Source of the DNA: Candidatus Aminicenantota bacterium
Lineage (GTDB): Bacteria; Acidobacteriota; Aminicenantia; S016-38
Length of the DNA stretch: 13,379 nt
Direction: 5' to 3'
NCBI GenBank assembly: GCA_027062035.1
Contig: JAMOUL010000016.1
Span: 1 to 13,379 of the forward strand
Shown here: in pieces, positions 1-6,589 of the stretch
Layout: every line of letters starts with the position of its first letter
Numbering within the stretch: the first letter of the stretch is position 1
Position numbers and translations under genes: made by a program
Notes under the pieces: model-generated
Database searches by the model: none
Seen by the model: only the letters and a program-made list of their open reading frames with translations
Told to the model about the DNA's origin: nothing

Positions 1-1
1 G

Positions 2-1138
2 GCAATAAGACAGATAAATCCGGATGTGGTGGCAGCTTATCCCATAACCCCATCCACTTCCATAGTTGAATATATAGCAAAATTTGTTGCAGACGGTCTT
101 ATGACCACTGAATTTGTGACTCCCGAGAGTGAACATTCTGCCATGTCAATGTGCGTGGGAGCATCTTCAGCAGGGGCAAGGGTTTTTACAGCCACCGCAT
201 CTCAGGGACTGGCATTAATGTTCGAAATTCTTTACATAGCAGCTTCTCTCAGACTTCCTATAGTGGCAGGCATAGCCAACAGGGCTCTCTCAGCACCCAT
301 TAATATTCATGGAGATCATTCCGATGTTATGGCTGTCAGGGATACCGGCTGGATTCAGATTCATTCTGAAAATGCACAGGAAGCCTATGATAACATCATT
401 CAGGCATTCAGAATTGGAGAGCATAAAGATGTCTCCACACCGGTACTTGTTACCATGGATGGATTCATACTTTCTCATGCTATGCAGGATATGTTTGTGG
501 AAGAGGACAACAAGGTGAAGTCCTTTGTAGGAGAAAGGGAACCCTTATTTAATATTCTCGACGTTGATAATCCAATAACAGTAGGACCAATTGATTTTAC
601 TGACTATTACTTTGAGCATAAAAGGAGCCAGATAGTTGGAATTGAAAATTCTCCCAGGGTTATTCTGGAGGTAGCAGAGGAATTTAAAAAGGAATTTGGC
701 AGAGAATACGGATTTTTCGAACTTTATAAGATGGACGATGCAGAGGTGGCAATAGTTCTTATGGGCTCCACAGCAGGAACTGCAAAGGTAGTGGTTGACG
801 AACTCAGGGAGAAGGGAAAGAAGGTAGGCCTCGTTAAAATAAGGGTTTACAGACCCTTCCCGACCAGAGAATTGGCAGATGTTCTTACCAACCTGAAAGC
901 AGTGGCTGTGCTTGACAGAGCACTTTCACCCGGTAGCATTGGCGGACCGCTTTTCCTTGATCTCAGGTCTGCTCTTTACGAATACGGGAACAAACCCATT
1001 ATGGTTGATTACATCTATGGTCTGGGCGGAAGAGATATCGCTCCCCATCACATCGCAGAGGTCTATGATAGGCTCGAGAAAATCGCAGCAACAGGGGAGA
1101 GAGGAGAGGTTCTCTCCTACATTAACCTTAGAGAATAG
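2..1138 (+). CDS. porA: 2-oxoacid (pyruvate):ferredoxin oxidoreductase, alpha subunit, 5' partial
   Basis: This is the alpha subunit of the anaerobic enzyme that decarboxylates pyruvate (or a related 2-oxoacid) to acetyl-CoA and passes electrons to ferredoxin in the cytoplasm. The reading frame is open to the left edge. Codons from position 2 read AIRQINPDVVAAYPITPST, the normal start of this family, so an internal GTG at 26 is not the true start and I estimate that some 15-20 residues are missing. AYPITPST and the TPESEHSAM segment are the pyrimidine-side thiamine diphosphate and substrate motifs. The C-terminal third, from about codon 240 (VAIVLMGSTAGT, VRVYRPFP-like), is the transketolase-C-like domain. 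The gene ends 10 bases before porB. Gamma and delta (ferredoxin-like) subunits are not in view and probably lie to the left. Pyruvate is the likeliest substrate, but another 2-oxoacid cannot be excluded. Confidence 0.93.
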   Translation, partial: AIRQINPDVVAAYPITPSTSIVEYIAKFVADGLMTTEFVTPESEHSAMSMCVGASSAGARVFTATASQGLALMFEILYIAASLRLPIVAGIANRALSAPINIHGDHSDVMAVRDTGWIQIHSENAQEAYDNIIQAFRIGEHKDVSTPVLVTMDGFILSHAMQDMFVEEDNKVKSFVGEREPLFNILDVDNPITVGPIDFTDYYFEHKRSQIVGIENSPRVILEVAEEFKKEFGREYGFFELYKMDDAEVAIVLMGSTAGTAKVVVDELREKGKKVGLVKIRVYRPFPTRELADVLTNLKAVAVLDRALSPGSIGGPLFLDLRSALYEYGNKPIMVDYIYGLGGRDIAPHHIAEVYDRLEKIAATGERGEVLSYINLRE

Positions 1139-1148
1139 GAGGTAAAAA

Positions 1149-2084
1149 ATGGCAATAAGAGCGAGATTAAAGGATCTGTCAGCATTAGAAGATAAATTTG
1201 TTTCAGGGCATGGCCTGTGTCCAGGCTGTGGTATTCCCATTATGCTCAGACTGGTTTTAAGGGCTACCGAGCTTCCAATCGTGGCAGCCAATGCCACCGG
1301 TTGTCTCGAGGTTTGTTCCAGTGGTTTTCCATATACAGCATGGGGAATTCCCTGGATTCATAATGCCTTTGAAAACGCTGCTGCTACAGCAGCCGGGGTT
1401 GAAGCCGCTTACAAGGCCCTTAAGAGAAGAGGGAAACTTCCGGGAGGAGACAAGAAAATAAAGATAGTTGCGTTTGGCGGTGACGGCGGTACATACGATA
1501 TAGGACTCCAGGCCCTTTCAGGAGCTATGGAGAGGGGACATGACATGGTCTACATATGCTACGATAACCAGTCCTACGCTAACACCGGAGGCCAGCGTTC
1601 AGGAGCGACCCCATTTGGAGCATCTGCTACTACCTCCCCTGCAGGTAAAAATATTCCTGGTAAGCTTCAGTGGAGAAAAAATCTTACTGAAATTATGGCT
1701 GCTCACGGAATATACGCCGCACAGGCTTCAGTAAGTCACTGGAAGGACCTTTTCCAGAAGGCTCAGAAGGCTATAGAGATAGACGGACCGGCCTTTATAA
1801 ACGTGCTTATTCCCTGCCCTACAGAATGGAAGACAAATCCTGAAGATGGTGTAAAGCTTGCCAAGATAGCAGTGGACTCCAAAGTATGGCCCCTTTATGA
1901 GGTGGAAAACGGAAAGTACAAGATCAATTACTACCCCAAGAAGGAGGTAGACGTTGTAGAGTGGCTTAAACCCCAGGGTCGTTTCGCCCATATGTTCAAA
2001 CCTGGAAACGAGTGGATGATCGAAGAATACAGAAAACGCGTTAACGAGGAGTGGGAAAGACTGGTAAGGTTGACAAAGGTGTAA
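1149..2084 (+). CDS. porB: 2-oxoacid (pyruvate):ferredoxin oxidoreductase, beta subunit
   Basis: This subunit binds the diphosphate end of thiamine diphosphate and the proximal [4Fe-4S] cluster, and works with the PorA subunit encoded just upstream. The 311-residue protein has normal family length. C24-P-G-C27, C52 (in ATGC) and C223 (in PCPTEW) match the four cluster-ligand positions known in pyruvate:ferredoxin oxidoreductases. The cofactor/Mg motif is GDGG (111-114) followed by YDNQSYANTGGQ (138-149). A GGAGG site lies 7-11 bases upstream of the ATG. Cotranscription with porA is clear from the 10-base gap. The last codons (TTG ACA) also form a probable -35 element for the downstream mgl genes. 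All four cluster cysteines and the TPP motif are intact, so the enzyme should be functional. Confidence 0.95.
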   Translation: MAIRARLKDLSALEDKFVSGHGLCPGCGIPIMLRLVLRATELPIVAANATGCLEVCSSGFPYTAWGIPWIHNAFENAAATAAGVEAAYKALKRRGKLPGGDKKIKIVAFGGDGGTYDIGLQALSGAMERGHDMVYICYDNQSYANTGGQRSGATPFGASATTSPAGKNIPGKLQWRKNLTEIMAAHGIYAAQASVSHWKDLFQKAQKAIEIDGPAFINVLIPCPTEWKTNPEDGVKLAKIAVDSKVWPLYEVENGKYKINYYPKKEVDVVEWLKPQGRFAHMFKPGNEWMIEEYRKRVNEEWERLVRLTKV

Positions 2085-2097
2085 TAGAATGTAAAAT
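2070..2097 (+). promoter_or_regulatory. Probable sigma-70 promoter for mglB-mglA inside the porB 3' end
   Basis: A perfect TTGACA (2070-2075) is followed after 16 bases by TAAAAT (2092-2097), one mismatch from the TATAAT consensus. The -35 lies within the last porB codons. The predicted start near 2104 leaves about nine leader bases before the mglB ATG at 2113, just enough to keep GGAGGT. It would allow mglBA to be expressed apart from porAB. This is pattern-matching only; no transcript start is known. Confidence 0.55.
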
Positions 2098-2112
2098 ATA
2101 GAGGGAGGTGGT

Positions 2113-2601
2113 ATGAGCTTCCTTGTATTATATGGTGATGAATACGAAGAAATAAAGAGGATACTCCTTCAACTGAAAGAGGAAACAAATTCAAGGATTG
2201 CACTTGTGGTAGAAAAAAACGGTCAACCAATCGCCTTTACTGGCGAACTGGATGGCGTTGATACCACCTCCCTCGGTTCCCTTGTTGCAGGAAACGTAGC
2301 AGCAACGGAAGGATTGGCACGATTGCTGGGCGAGGAAAGTTTCTCCCTTATCTTTGACGAAGGTTTAAATGAAAATCTACATATGACCCTGATTGGTGGC
2401 AAATTTATTCTGGCGGTTCTTTTCGATAAGAAAACCTCCCTCGGTCTCGTAAGGCTCAGGGCCAAGAATGCAGCAAACAGACTTGAGAAGGTTTTTGAAA
2501 GACTCGAGGAAAAAATGGAAGCTGACAAGAAAAAAATGGGAGGAGAGGAAAGTCCTTTTGAGGATATTTCTGAAGAGGATATTGAAAAATTATTCAAATA
2601 G
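2113..2601 (+). CDS. mglB: MglB-like roadblock/LC7 protein, partner of MglA
   Basis: The 162-residue protein has the Roadblock/LC7 fold pattern: an N-terminal helix (EYEEIKRILLQLKEE), strands IALVVEKNGQPIAFTG, a Gly/Ala-rich helix (LGSLVAGNVAATEGLARLLG) and strands around LHMTLIGGKFILAVLFD. A charged helical tail follows (residues 120-162). Length and position directly before a MglA GTPase match MglB, which in Myxococcus and Thermus is the GTPase-activating partner of MglA and sets cell polarity. The site GAGGGAGGT at 2101-2109 sits at good spacing from the ATG. Its TAG stop overlaps the GGAG of the next gene, 15 bases before mglA. The polarity role is inferred from family and context. Other roadblock proteins regulate different small GTPases, but the adjacent GTPase is a true MglA type. 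Confidence 0.87.
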   Translation: MSFLVLYGDEYEEIKRILLQLKEETNSRIALVVEKNGQPIAFTGELDGVDTTSLGSLVAGNVAATEGLARLLGEESFSLIFDEGLNENLHMTLIGGKFILAVLFDKKTSLGLVRLRAKNAANRLEKVFERLEEKMEADKKKMGGEESPFEDISEEDIEKLFK

Positions 2602-2616
2602 GAGTGGAAGCAGCAA

Positions 2617-3207
2617 ATGGCGTTAATGAATCCTAGATTAAAAGAATTAATTTGCAAGATTGTTTACTATGGTCCAGGACTTGGAGGGAAAACTACAAAC
2701 CTGAAGTACATTTTTGACCACACGTCTCCCACCAGCAGGGGAGAACTGGTTACGTTAAATACACAGGGGGATAGAACACTGTATTTCGACGTTCTGCCTT
2801 TAAATCTGGGTACCATTAAGGGTTATAAGATCCGCTTTCAGCTTTACACTGTTCCCGGTCAGGTGTTTTACTCCGAAAGTAGAAAAATAATCTTAAGAGG
2901 AGTGGATGGGGTGGTTTTCGTAGCGGATTCTCAACAGGAAAGAATGGATGCCAACATCGAGAGCCTTGAAGACCTTCAGGATAATTTGCGCCAGTACGAT
3001 TATTCCTTCTCCGACCTTCCCTATGTGCTACAACTTAACAAAAGGGACCTTCCAAATGTTGTTTCTGTTGAAGAAATGAAAAAGTTGCTGGTGTTAAAGG
3101 GAGAACCGGTAGTTGAAGCTATAGCCATAAAGGGTGTGGGGGTAATGGAAACCCTTAAGGAAATAGCAAAGCTCGTTCTTATAAAGCTGAAGAGGGAAAT
3201 GAGATAA
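2617..3207 (+). CDS. mglA: MglA-type small Ras-like GTPase
   Basis: This is a cytoplasmic molecular switch. In characterised bacteria GTP-bound MglA marks one cell pole and directs gliding or type IV pilus motility. The 196-residue length and numbering follow Myxococcus xanthus MglA closely. The P-loop is GPGLGGKTT (19-27; M. xanthus has GLCGKTT). The key D52-R53 lies in TQGDRTLYFD. TVPG (78-81) replaces the usual DxxG, as is typical of MglA, and Q82 follows. FVADSQ is the strand-4 motif and NKRD (141-144) gives guanine specificity. A second in-frame ATG lies at 2626, but the first at 2617 gives normal family length. The last 29 bases overlap the convergent DUF192 gene. No pilus or motility gene is visible in the window, so the output process is unknown. 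Confidence 0.94.
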   Translation: MALMNPRLKELICKIVYYGPGLGGKTTNLKYIFDHTSPTSRGELVTLNTQGDRTLYFDVLPLNLGTIKGYKIRFQLYTVPGQVFYSESRKIILRGVDGVVFVADSQQERMDANIESLEDLQDNLRQYDYSFSDLPYVLQLNKRDLPNVVSVEEMKKLLVLKGEPVVEAIAIKGVGVMETLKEIAKLVLIKLKREMR

Positions 3208-3583
3208 TCAATATATCTCCCTCTTTTAATTTTTCCCTTTCTGAAAATCCAGCCTTAACTTCAAGCACATATTTAACCGGTAAGGGAGACTCATAGGTAG
3301 GACATATTTCTCCACAGGGAGGTAGATTTTTTTCTATTCCAACTATCTGGAAGTTTTCGTCAATCCATATTATGTCTATGGAAAATTTCATATCCTTCAT
3401 CCAGAAACTCTGATAGGAAGGTTCCGGAAAAACAAATAACATTCCCTGATCGGATTTGAGCTCTTTCCTGCCGGAAAGGCCCCTCTGCCACTGGGCAGGT
3501 GTCAGAGCAAGTTCTGCGGTTATATAGTTTCCAGATGGAAATATAACTGTAGCCCACAGGGTAACAGCAAGTAAGAGGCTCAA
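3179..3583 (-). CDS. DUF192 family protein, probably exported
   Basis: The 134-residue protein carries the DUF192 signature: QRGLSGRKEL (33-42), GMLFVFPEP (47-55), FWMKDMKFSIDIIWID (60-75), CGEIC (90-94) and a closing GDILIISF (122-129). The biochemical function of this family is not established to my knowledge. A hydrophobic N-terminus (residues 1-15, no basic n-region) suggests a signal peptide or membrane anchor, which is common in DUF192 proteins. The start is TTG at 3583, preceded by GAGGGGAAA. It overlaps the pcm stop as TTGA, and no ATG occurs before residue 48. It is the last gene of the rpiB operon, and its final codons overlap mglA on the other strand. Family assignment is confident; the cellular role is not known. 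Confidence 0.85.
   Translation of the reverse strand: MSLLLAVTLWATVIFPSGNYITAELALTPAQWQRGLSGRKELKSDQGMLFVFPEPSYQSFWMKDMKFSIDIIWIDENFQIVGIEKNLPPCGEICPTYESPLPVKYVLEVKAGFSEREKLKEGDILIISFPSSAL
3190..3234 (+). terminator. Probable intrinsic terminator of the mglBA transcript
   Basis: An 8-bp arm AAGAGGGA (3190-3197) pairs with TCCCTCTT (3218-3225). A 5-base bulge leads to an inner 4-bp stem GATA/TATC (3203-3206 with 3214-3217) closing a 7-base loop. The hairpin is followed on the plus strand by TTAATTTTT (3226-3234). It straddles the mglA stop and lies within the last codons of the convergent DUF192 gene. The minus-strand side has no T-tract, so it should act only on the rightward transcript. Confidence 0.55.
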
Positions 3584-4290
3584 TTTCCCCTCACCATTGG
3601 AACAAAGCTCACAGCAATAAGTTTTTCAGTATCCCATTCTTCAGGACCTGTTCTTGTGATTCGGTAAAGATACTGAAAATATTCGCCTACCGGAATTACC
3701 AGTCTTCCACCTATTTTTAGTTGAAGTTTCAGTGCTTCCGGTATTTTTTTGGGGGCTGCGGTGACTATAATAGCATCGTAGGGAGCGTTTTCCTTCCATC
3801 CTTCAAAACCATCTCCAACCTTGAAATGAACGTTCCTGTAACCGAGCTCATTTAAAATTTTCTTTGCCCTTTTGCTGAGTTCTTCGATGAGTTCCACTGT
3901 ATAAACTTCGCAGCCTATTTCAGCCAGGATTGCTGCCTGGTAACCTGAGCCTGTACCTATCTCCAGAACCCTGTCCCCGGGCTTTACTTTAAGTTTTTCA
4001 GTCATATAGGCTACTATATAGGGCTGCGAAATAGTCTGACCATAACCAATTGGAAGGGGAAAATCTCCGTAAGCGCTTCCACGTTCTGCAGGAGGGACGA
4101 ATTTCTCCCTTGGAACCTTCAACATTGCGTTTATCACATTTTTGTCAGTTATTCCCCGACGAATTATCTGTTCTTCTACCATCAATCTTCTAAGCTCGTC
4201 AAATCCTTTCATTGGTTCAGTACGAACGGGCAAAGTAGACAAGATGACGAGCAGGCTTCCCACAAACCATACATTTTTTACCCTCAACAT
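3580..4290 (-). CDS. pcm: Protein-L-isoaspartate O-methyltransferase with signal-like N-terminus
   Basis: The enzyme uses S-adenosylmethionine to methylate isoaspartyl residues in aged proteins, starting their repair. The family motifs are GYGQTISQPYIVA (82-94, with the conserved Ser88), the SAM motif VLEIGTGSG (108-116), VYTVE (129-133) and the late motif GGRLVIPVG. The longest form, 236 residues, starts at ATG 4290 with GAGGA well placed upstream (4296-4300 on the plus strand as TCCTC). It begins MLRVKN then a hydrophobic stretch VWFVGSLLVILSTL, resembling a signal peptide or anchor. That start lies 74 bases inside proS. The internal ATG at 4212 (residue 27) would give a 210-residue cytosolic enzyme of normal length, beginning 4 bases after the proS stop but with no visible ribosome site. 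Enzyme identity is sure; the start, and so the compartment, is open. Confidence 0.92.
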   Translation of the reverse strand: MLRVKNVWFVGSLLVILSTLPVRTEPMKGFDELRRLMVEEQIIRRGITDKNVINAMLKVPREKFVPPAERGSAYGDFPLPIGYGQTISQPYIVAYMTEKLKVKPGDRVLEIGTGSGYQAAILAEIGCEVYTVELIEELSKRAKKILNELGYRNVHFKVGDGFEGWKENAPYDAIIVTAAPKKIPEALKLQLKIGGRLVIPVGEYFQYLYRITRTGPEEWDTEKLIAVSFVPMVRGN

Positions 4291-5659
4291 CCCCTTCCTC
4301 TAAAGGTATTAACCTTATGGTAGCCTTGGTGTCTTCCTTTACCTTCATTTCACATTCCTGAGAACCACACCAGGGAGCTATCACAAAACCTCTTTTTTCC
4401 TCAATTATATGCTTAAATTCTTCGTAATCCTCTGTTTTTCTGGTATTTTCCTCTGTGAATTTTTCGGAACGTCTGAAAAGTTCCTTCTGGATTTCATCCA
4501 GGAAATAGGCAGTTTTTTCTTCCAGTTCATCCATGGATACTTTTATCTTTTCTCTGGTATCCCTCCTTACTATTACCACCGAGTTTTCCTTTATGTCCCT
4601 GGGACCGATCTCTATTCTGAGGGGGACGCCCCTCATTTCCCATTCGGCAAACTTCCACCCGGGAGTGTACTCCTCCCTGGGATCGTATACAACTCTGTAA
4701 TTTTCCTTAAGCCTTTCTTTTATTTTTTCAGCCACAGGTAGAACGGTTTCCTTATCCTTCATTTTGAAAATGGGTACTATGACTATTTGATAGGGAGCAA
4801 CCCTCGGCGGTATCACAAGGCCATCGTCGTCACCATGAACCATTATCGTTGCTCCTACAAGTCTGGTTGAAACTCCCCAGGAAGTCTGCCATGCGTATTT
4901 GAGTTTCTGGTCTTTATCCTCAAAGCGTATGTCAAAGGCCTTTGCGAAGTTCTGCCCAAGATTATGGGATGTTCCAGCCTGGAGAGCCTTTCCGTCAGGC
5001 ATTAAAGCTTCAACAGTATAAGTAGCAAGAGCTCCTGCAAACTTTTCCTTGTCGGATTTTCTTCCGGCATAGATCTTTATAGCCAGTTCTGTTTCTATAA
5101 ATTCCTTATAAATATATAAGATGCGCATCACTTCTTCCTGTGCGTCCTCATAGGTAGCGTGAACTGTATGACCTTCCTGCCAGAGAAATTCAGTGGTTCT
5201 GAGAAACGGTCTTGTTACCTTTTCCCACCTCACAACATTGGCCCATTGATTTATGAGTATCGGGAGGTCCCTCCATGAGTGTACCCATTTTGAATACATT
5301 GCACAGATTATCGATTCAGAGGTGGGTCTTACTGCCAGTCTTTCCTGAAGTTCTTCGTCTCCGCCATGAGTTACCCAGGCTACTTCAGGAGCAAACCCCT
5401 CAACGTGTTCAGCCTCCTTTTTGAGGAAGCTTTCCGGAATAAAAAGTGGAAAGTATGCATTGGTATGGCCTGTTTCTTTGAATCTTTTATCCAGCAATCG
5501 CTGTATATTTTCCCAGATAGCATAGCCGGCAGGGCGAATTACCATCATTCCCTTCATGGGGGCATAATCTGCCAGTTCAGCCCTTCTGATGACCTCAATA
5601 TACCACTGGGAAAGATTTTCTGATTTTCTTGGAATTTCCTGCACCAGCTTCTCTTCCAT
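4217..5659 (-). CDS. proS: Prolyl-tRNA synthetase, archaeal/eukaryotic type
   Basis: The enzyme charges tRNA-Pro with proline in the cytoplasm. It is the 480-residue class II form without the inserted editing domain of the standard bacterial enzyme. Motif 1 lies around GYAIWENIQRLLDKRF. Motif 2 is FLRTTEFLWQEGHT. Motif 3 is in HGDDDGLVIPPRVAP. An anticodon-binding domain follows from about residue 285. The C-terminal zinc domain has C431, C436, C463 and C466, and the chain ends in Tyr480. These match the zinc ligands and C-terminal tyrosine described for the Thermus thermophilus enzyme. Its ATG directly abuts the TAG of the upstream TPR gene, and the AGGAGG ribosome site lies inside that gene's last codons, implying coupled translation. 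The 3' end overlaps the longer pcm frame by 74 bases. Confidence 0.96.
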   Translation of the reverse strand: MEEKLVQEIPRKSENLSQWYIEVIRRAELADYAPMKGMMVIRPAGYAIWENIQRLLDKRFKETGHTNAYFPLFIPESFLKKEAEHVEGFAPEVAWVTHGGDEELQERLAVRPTSESIICAMYSKWVHSWRDLPILINQWANVVRWEKVTRPFLRTTEFLWQEGHTVHATYEDAQEEVMRILYIYKEFIETELAIKIYAGRKSDKEKFAGALATYTVEALMPDGKALQAGTSHNLGQNFAKAFDIRFEDKDQKLKYAWQTSWGVSTRLVGATIMVHGDDDGLVIPPRVAPYQIVIVPIFKMKDKETVLPVAEKIKERLKENYRVVYDPREEYTPGWKFAEWEMRGVPLRIEIGPRDIKENSVVIVRRDTREKIKVSMDELEEKTAYFLDEIQKELFRRSEKFTEENTRKTEDYEEFKHIIEEKRGFVIAPWCGSQECEMKVKEDTKATIRLIPLEEGDVEGKKCMVCGKPARHLVYFARSY

Positions 5660-6589
5660 CTACTCCCTCCTTTTTATGTATCCTTTTTCGATTAGCTGCA
5701 TAACAGCACCCTTAAACTCTTCCTCTGTTATCGGCATAATATGGAATATTTCTTTAAGACTGGTTCTTCCATCTATCAAAGAGAGGATAAACGCCTGTTG
5801 TGGTGAGAGGGGCTCTTCCTTTTCAGCATCAATTTTTTCATATACGTGGGAAAATTCCACATCCATTTCCCTTTCGATTTCTTCGAGCACCTCTTCTGCT
5901 TCTTCTATGTTCAGCTCGTCTTTAATTTTTTCCATAATTGCTACTGCTCTAAGGAAGTTGGGATTATCCTTTTTAACTTTTCTTAAATATGAGAGAGCCC
6001 CTTTTAAATTACCTTCTGAGAACAGCTTTATTCCCTTCTCAAAGGGATCCACGCGGCTTTCAAGTACTGCATTCAGCTCAGAAAGGTTTAAACCCGCTTC
6101 CTTAAATTCTTCTTTTGCTATTTCTAAATACTCAAATACTTTAGTATTTCTGGCCTGTTTTGTTTTTGCAAGAGTCATCCAGTATTCATAGGCCTTTGTA
6201 TAATTTTTTGCCACATATGCTTCCAGTCCTTTATTAAGAAGTAGATCCGGCGAGATAAGTTTGTGAAGAATTTCATTGCTGATTGTCTCGATTGGAGTGT
6301 CTTTATCGAATATCAGAACATTTTCTCTTAGGTCCCTTTGCCTTATTTTCACATCGGGATCTTTTATTATAACTGTAATTGGAGCTCTTTTTTCCCAGAG
6401 TTTTTCGAGATTAAAAAATATTTGTCCTCTGGTTAAAGTCCCGAGGGGGTATTGTATTATTACAAGCTCGTCCTCGAAATGCGCAATTTCTTCAGGGGAG
6501 TATATTCGGTTAAGTTTTATTCCTTCCTTTGAGAGTATTTTGTTTAACCCCTCATAGGTTCTGTCTTCACAAAGAGCTATTCCCTTCAT
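5660..6589 (-). CDS. Pseudo-receiver / TPR-like / winged-helix-like protein, function unknown
   Basis: I do not recognise a named family for this 309-residue protein. Residues 1-112 alternate strands and helices like a response-regulator receiver (KGIALCED, DELVIIQYPL, APITVIIKDPD, ENVLIFDKDTP), but VIIQYPL stands where the phosphoacceptor Asp is expected, so it is probably non-phosphorylatable. Residues 118-225 are helical and TPR-like, with NKGLEAYVAKNYTKAYEYW and KGIKLFSEGNLKGALSYLRKVKKDNPNF giving two recognisable units. An acidic helix follows (228-250). Residues 263-307 (LSPQQAFILSLIDGRTSLKEI...VMQLIEKGYIKR) resemble the small winged-helix-like tail of PATAN/DUF4388-type regulators. There is no signal peptide or membrane segment. 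The ATG overlaps the glyA stop as ATGA, and the protein abuts proS. A scaffold or regulatory role is only inferred from the architecture. Confidence 0.8.
   Translation of the reverse strand: MKGIALCEDRTYEGLNKILSKEGIKLNRIYSPEEIAHFEDELVIIQYPLGTLTRGQIFFNLEKLWEKRAPITVIIKDPDVKIRQRDLRENVLIFDKDTPIETISNEILHKLISPDLLLNKGLEAYVAKNYTKAYEYWMTLAKTKQARNTKVFEYLEIAKEEFKEAGLNLSELNAVLESRVDPFEKGIKLFSEGNLKGALSYLRKVKKDNPNFLRAVAIMEKIKDELNIEEAEEVLEEIEREMDVEFSHVYEKIDAEKEEPLSPQQAFILSLIDGRTSLKEIFHIMPITEEEFKGAVMQLIEKGYIKRRE

Noticed and set aside
26..28. GTG at 26 as the porA start
   Set aside because: Upstream in-frame codons (AIRQINPD) match the conserved family N-terminus, so the gene continues beyond the left edge.
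926..1297. 123-codon minus-strand frame across the porA/porB junction
   Set aside because: Antisense to two well-conserved genes, with no independent support.
2223..2657. 144-codon minus-strand frame opposite mglB
   Set aside because: Low-complexity Ser-rich antisense of the charged mglB helix; overlaps a gene with clear family motifs.
5589..6191. 200-codon plus-strand frame opposite proS and the TPR gene
   Set aside because: Ser/Phe-rich translation typical of an antisense shadow over Glu/Lys-rich coding sequence; no ribosome site, and it crosses two real genes.
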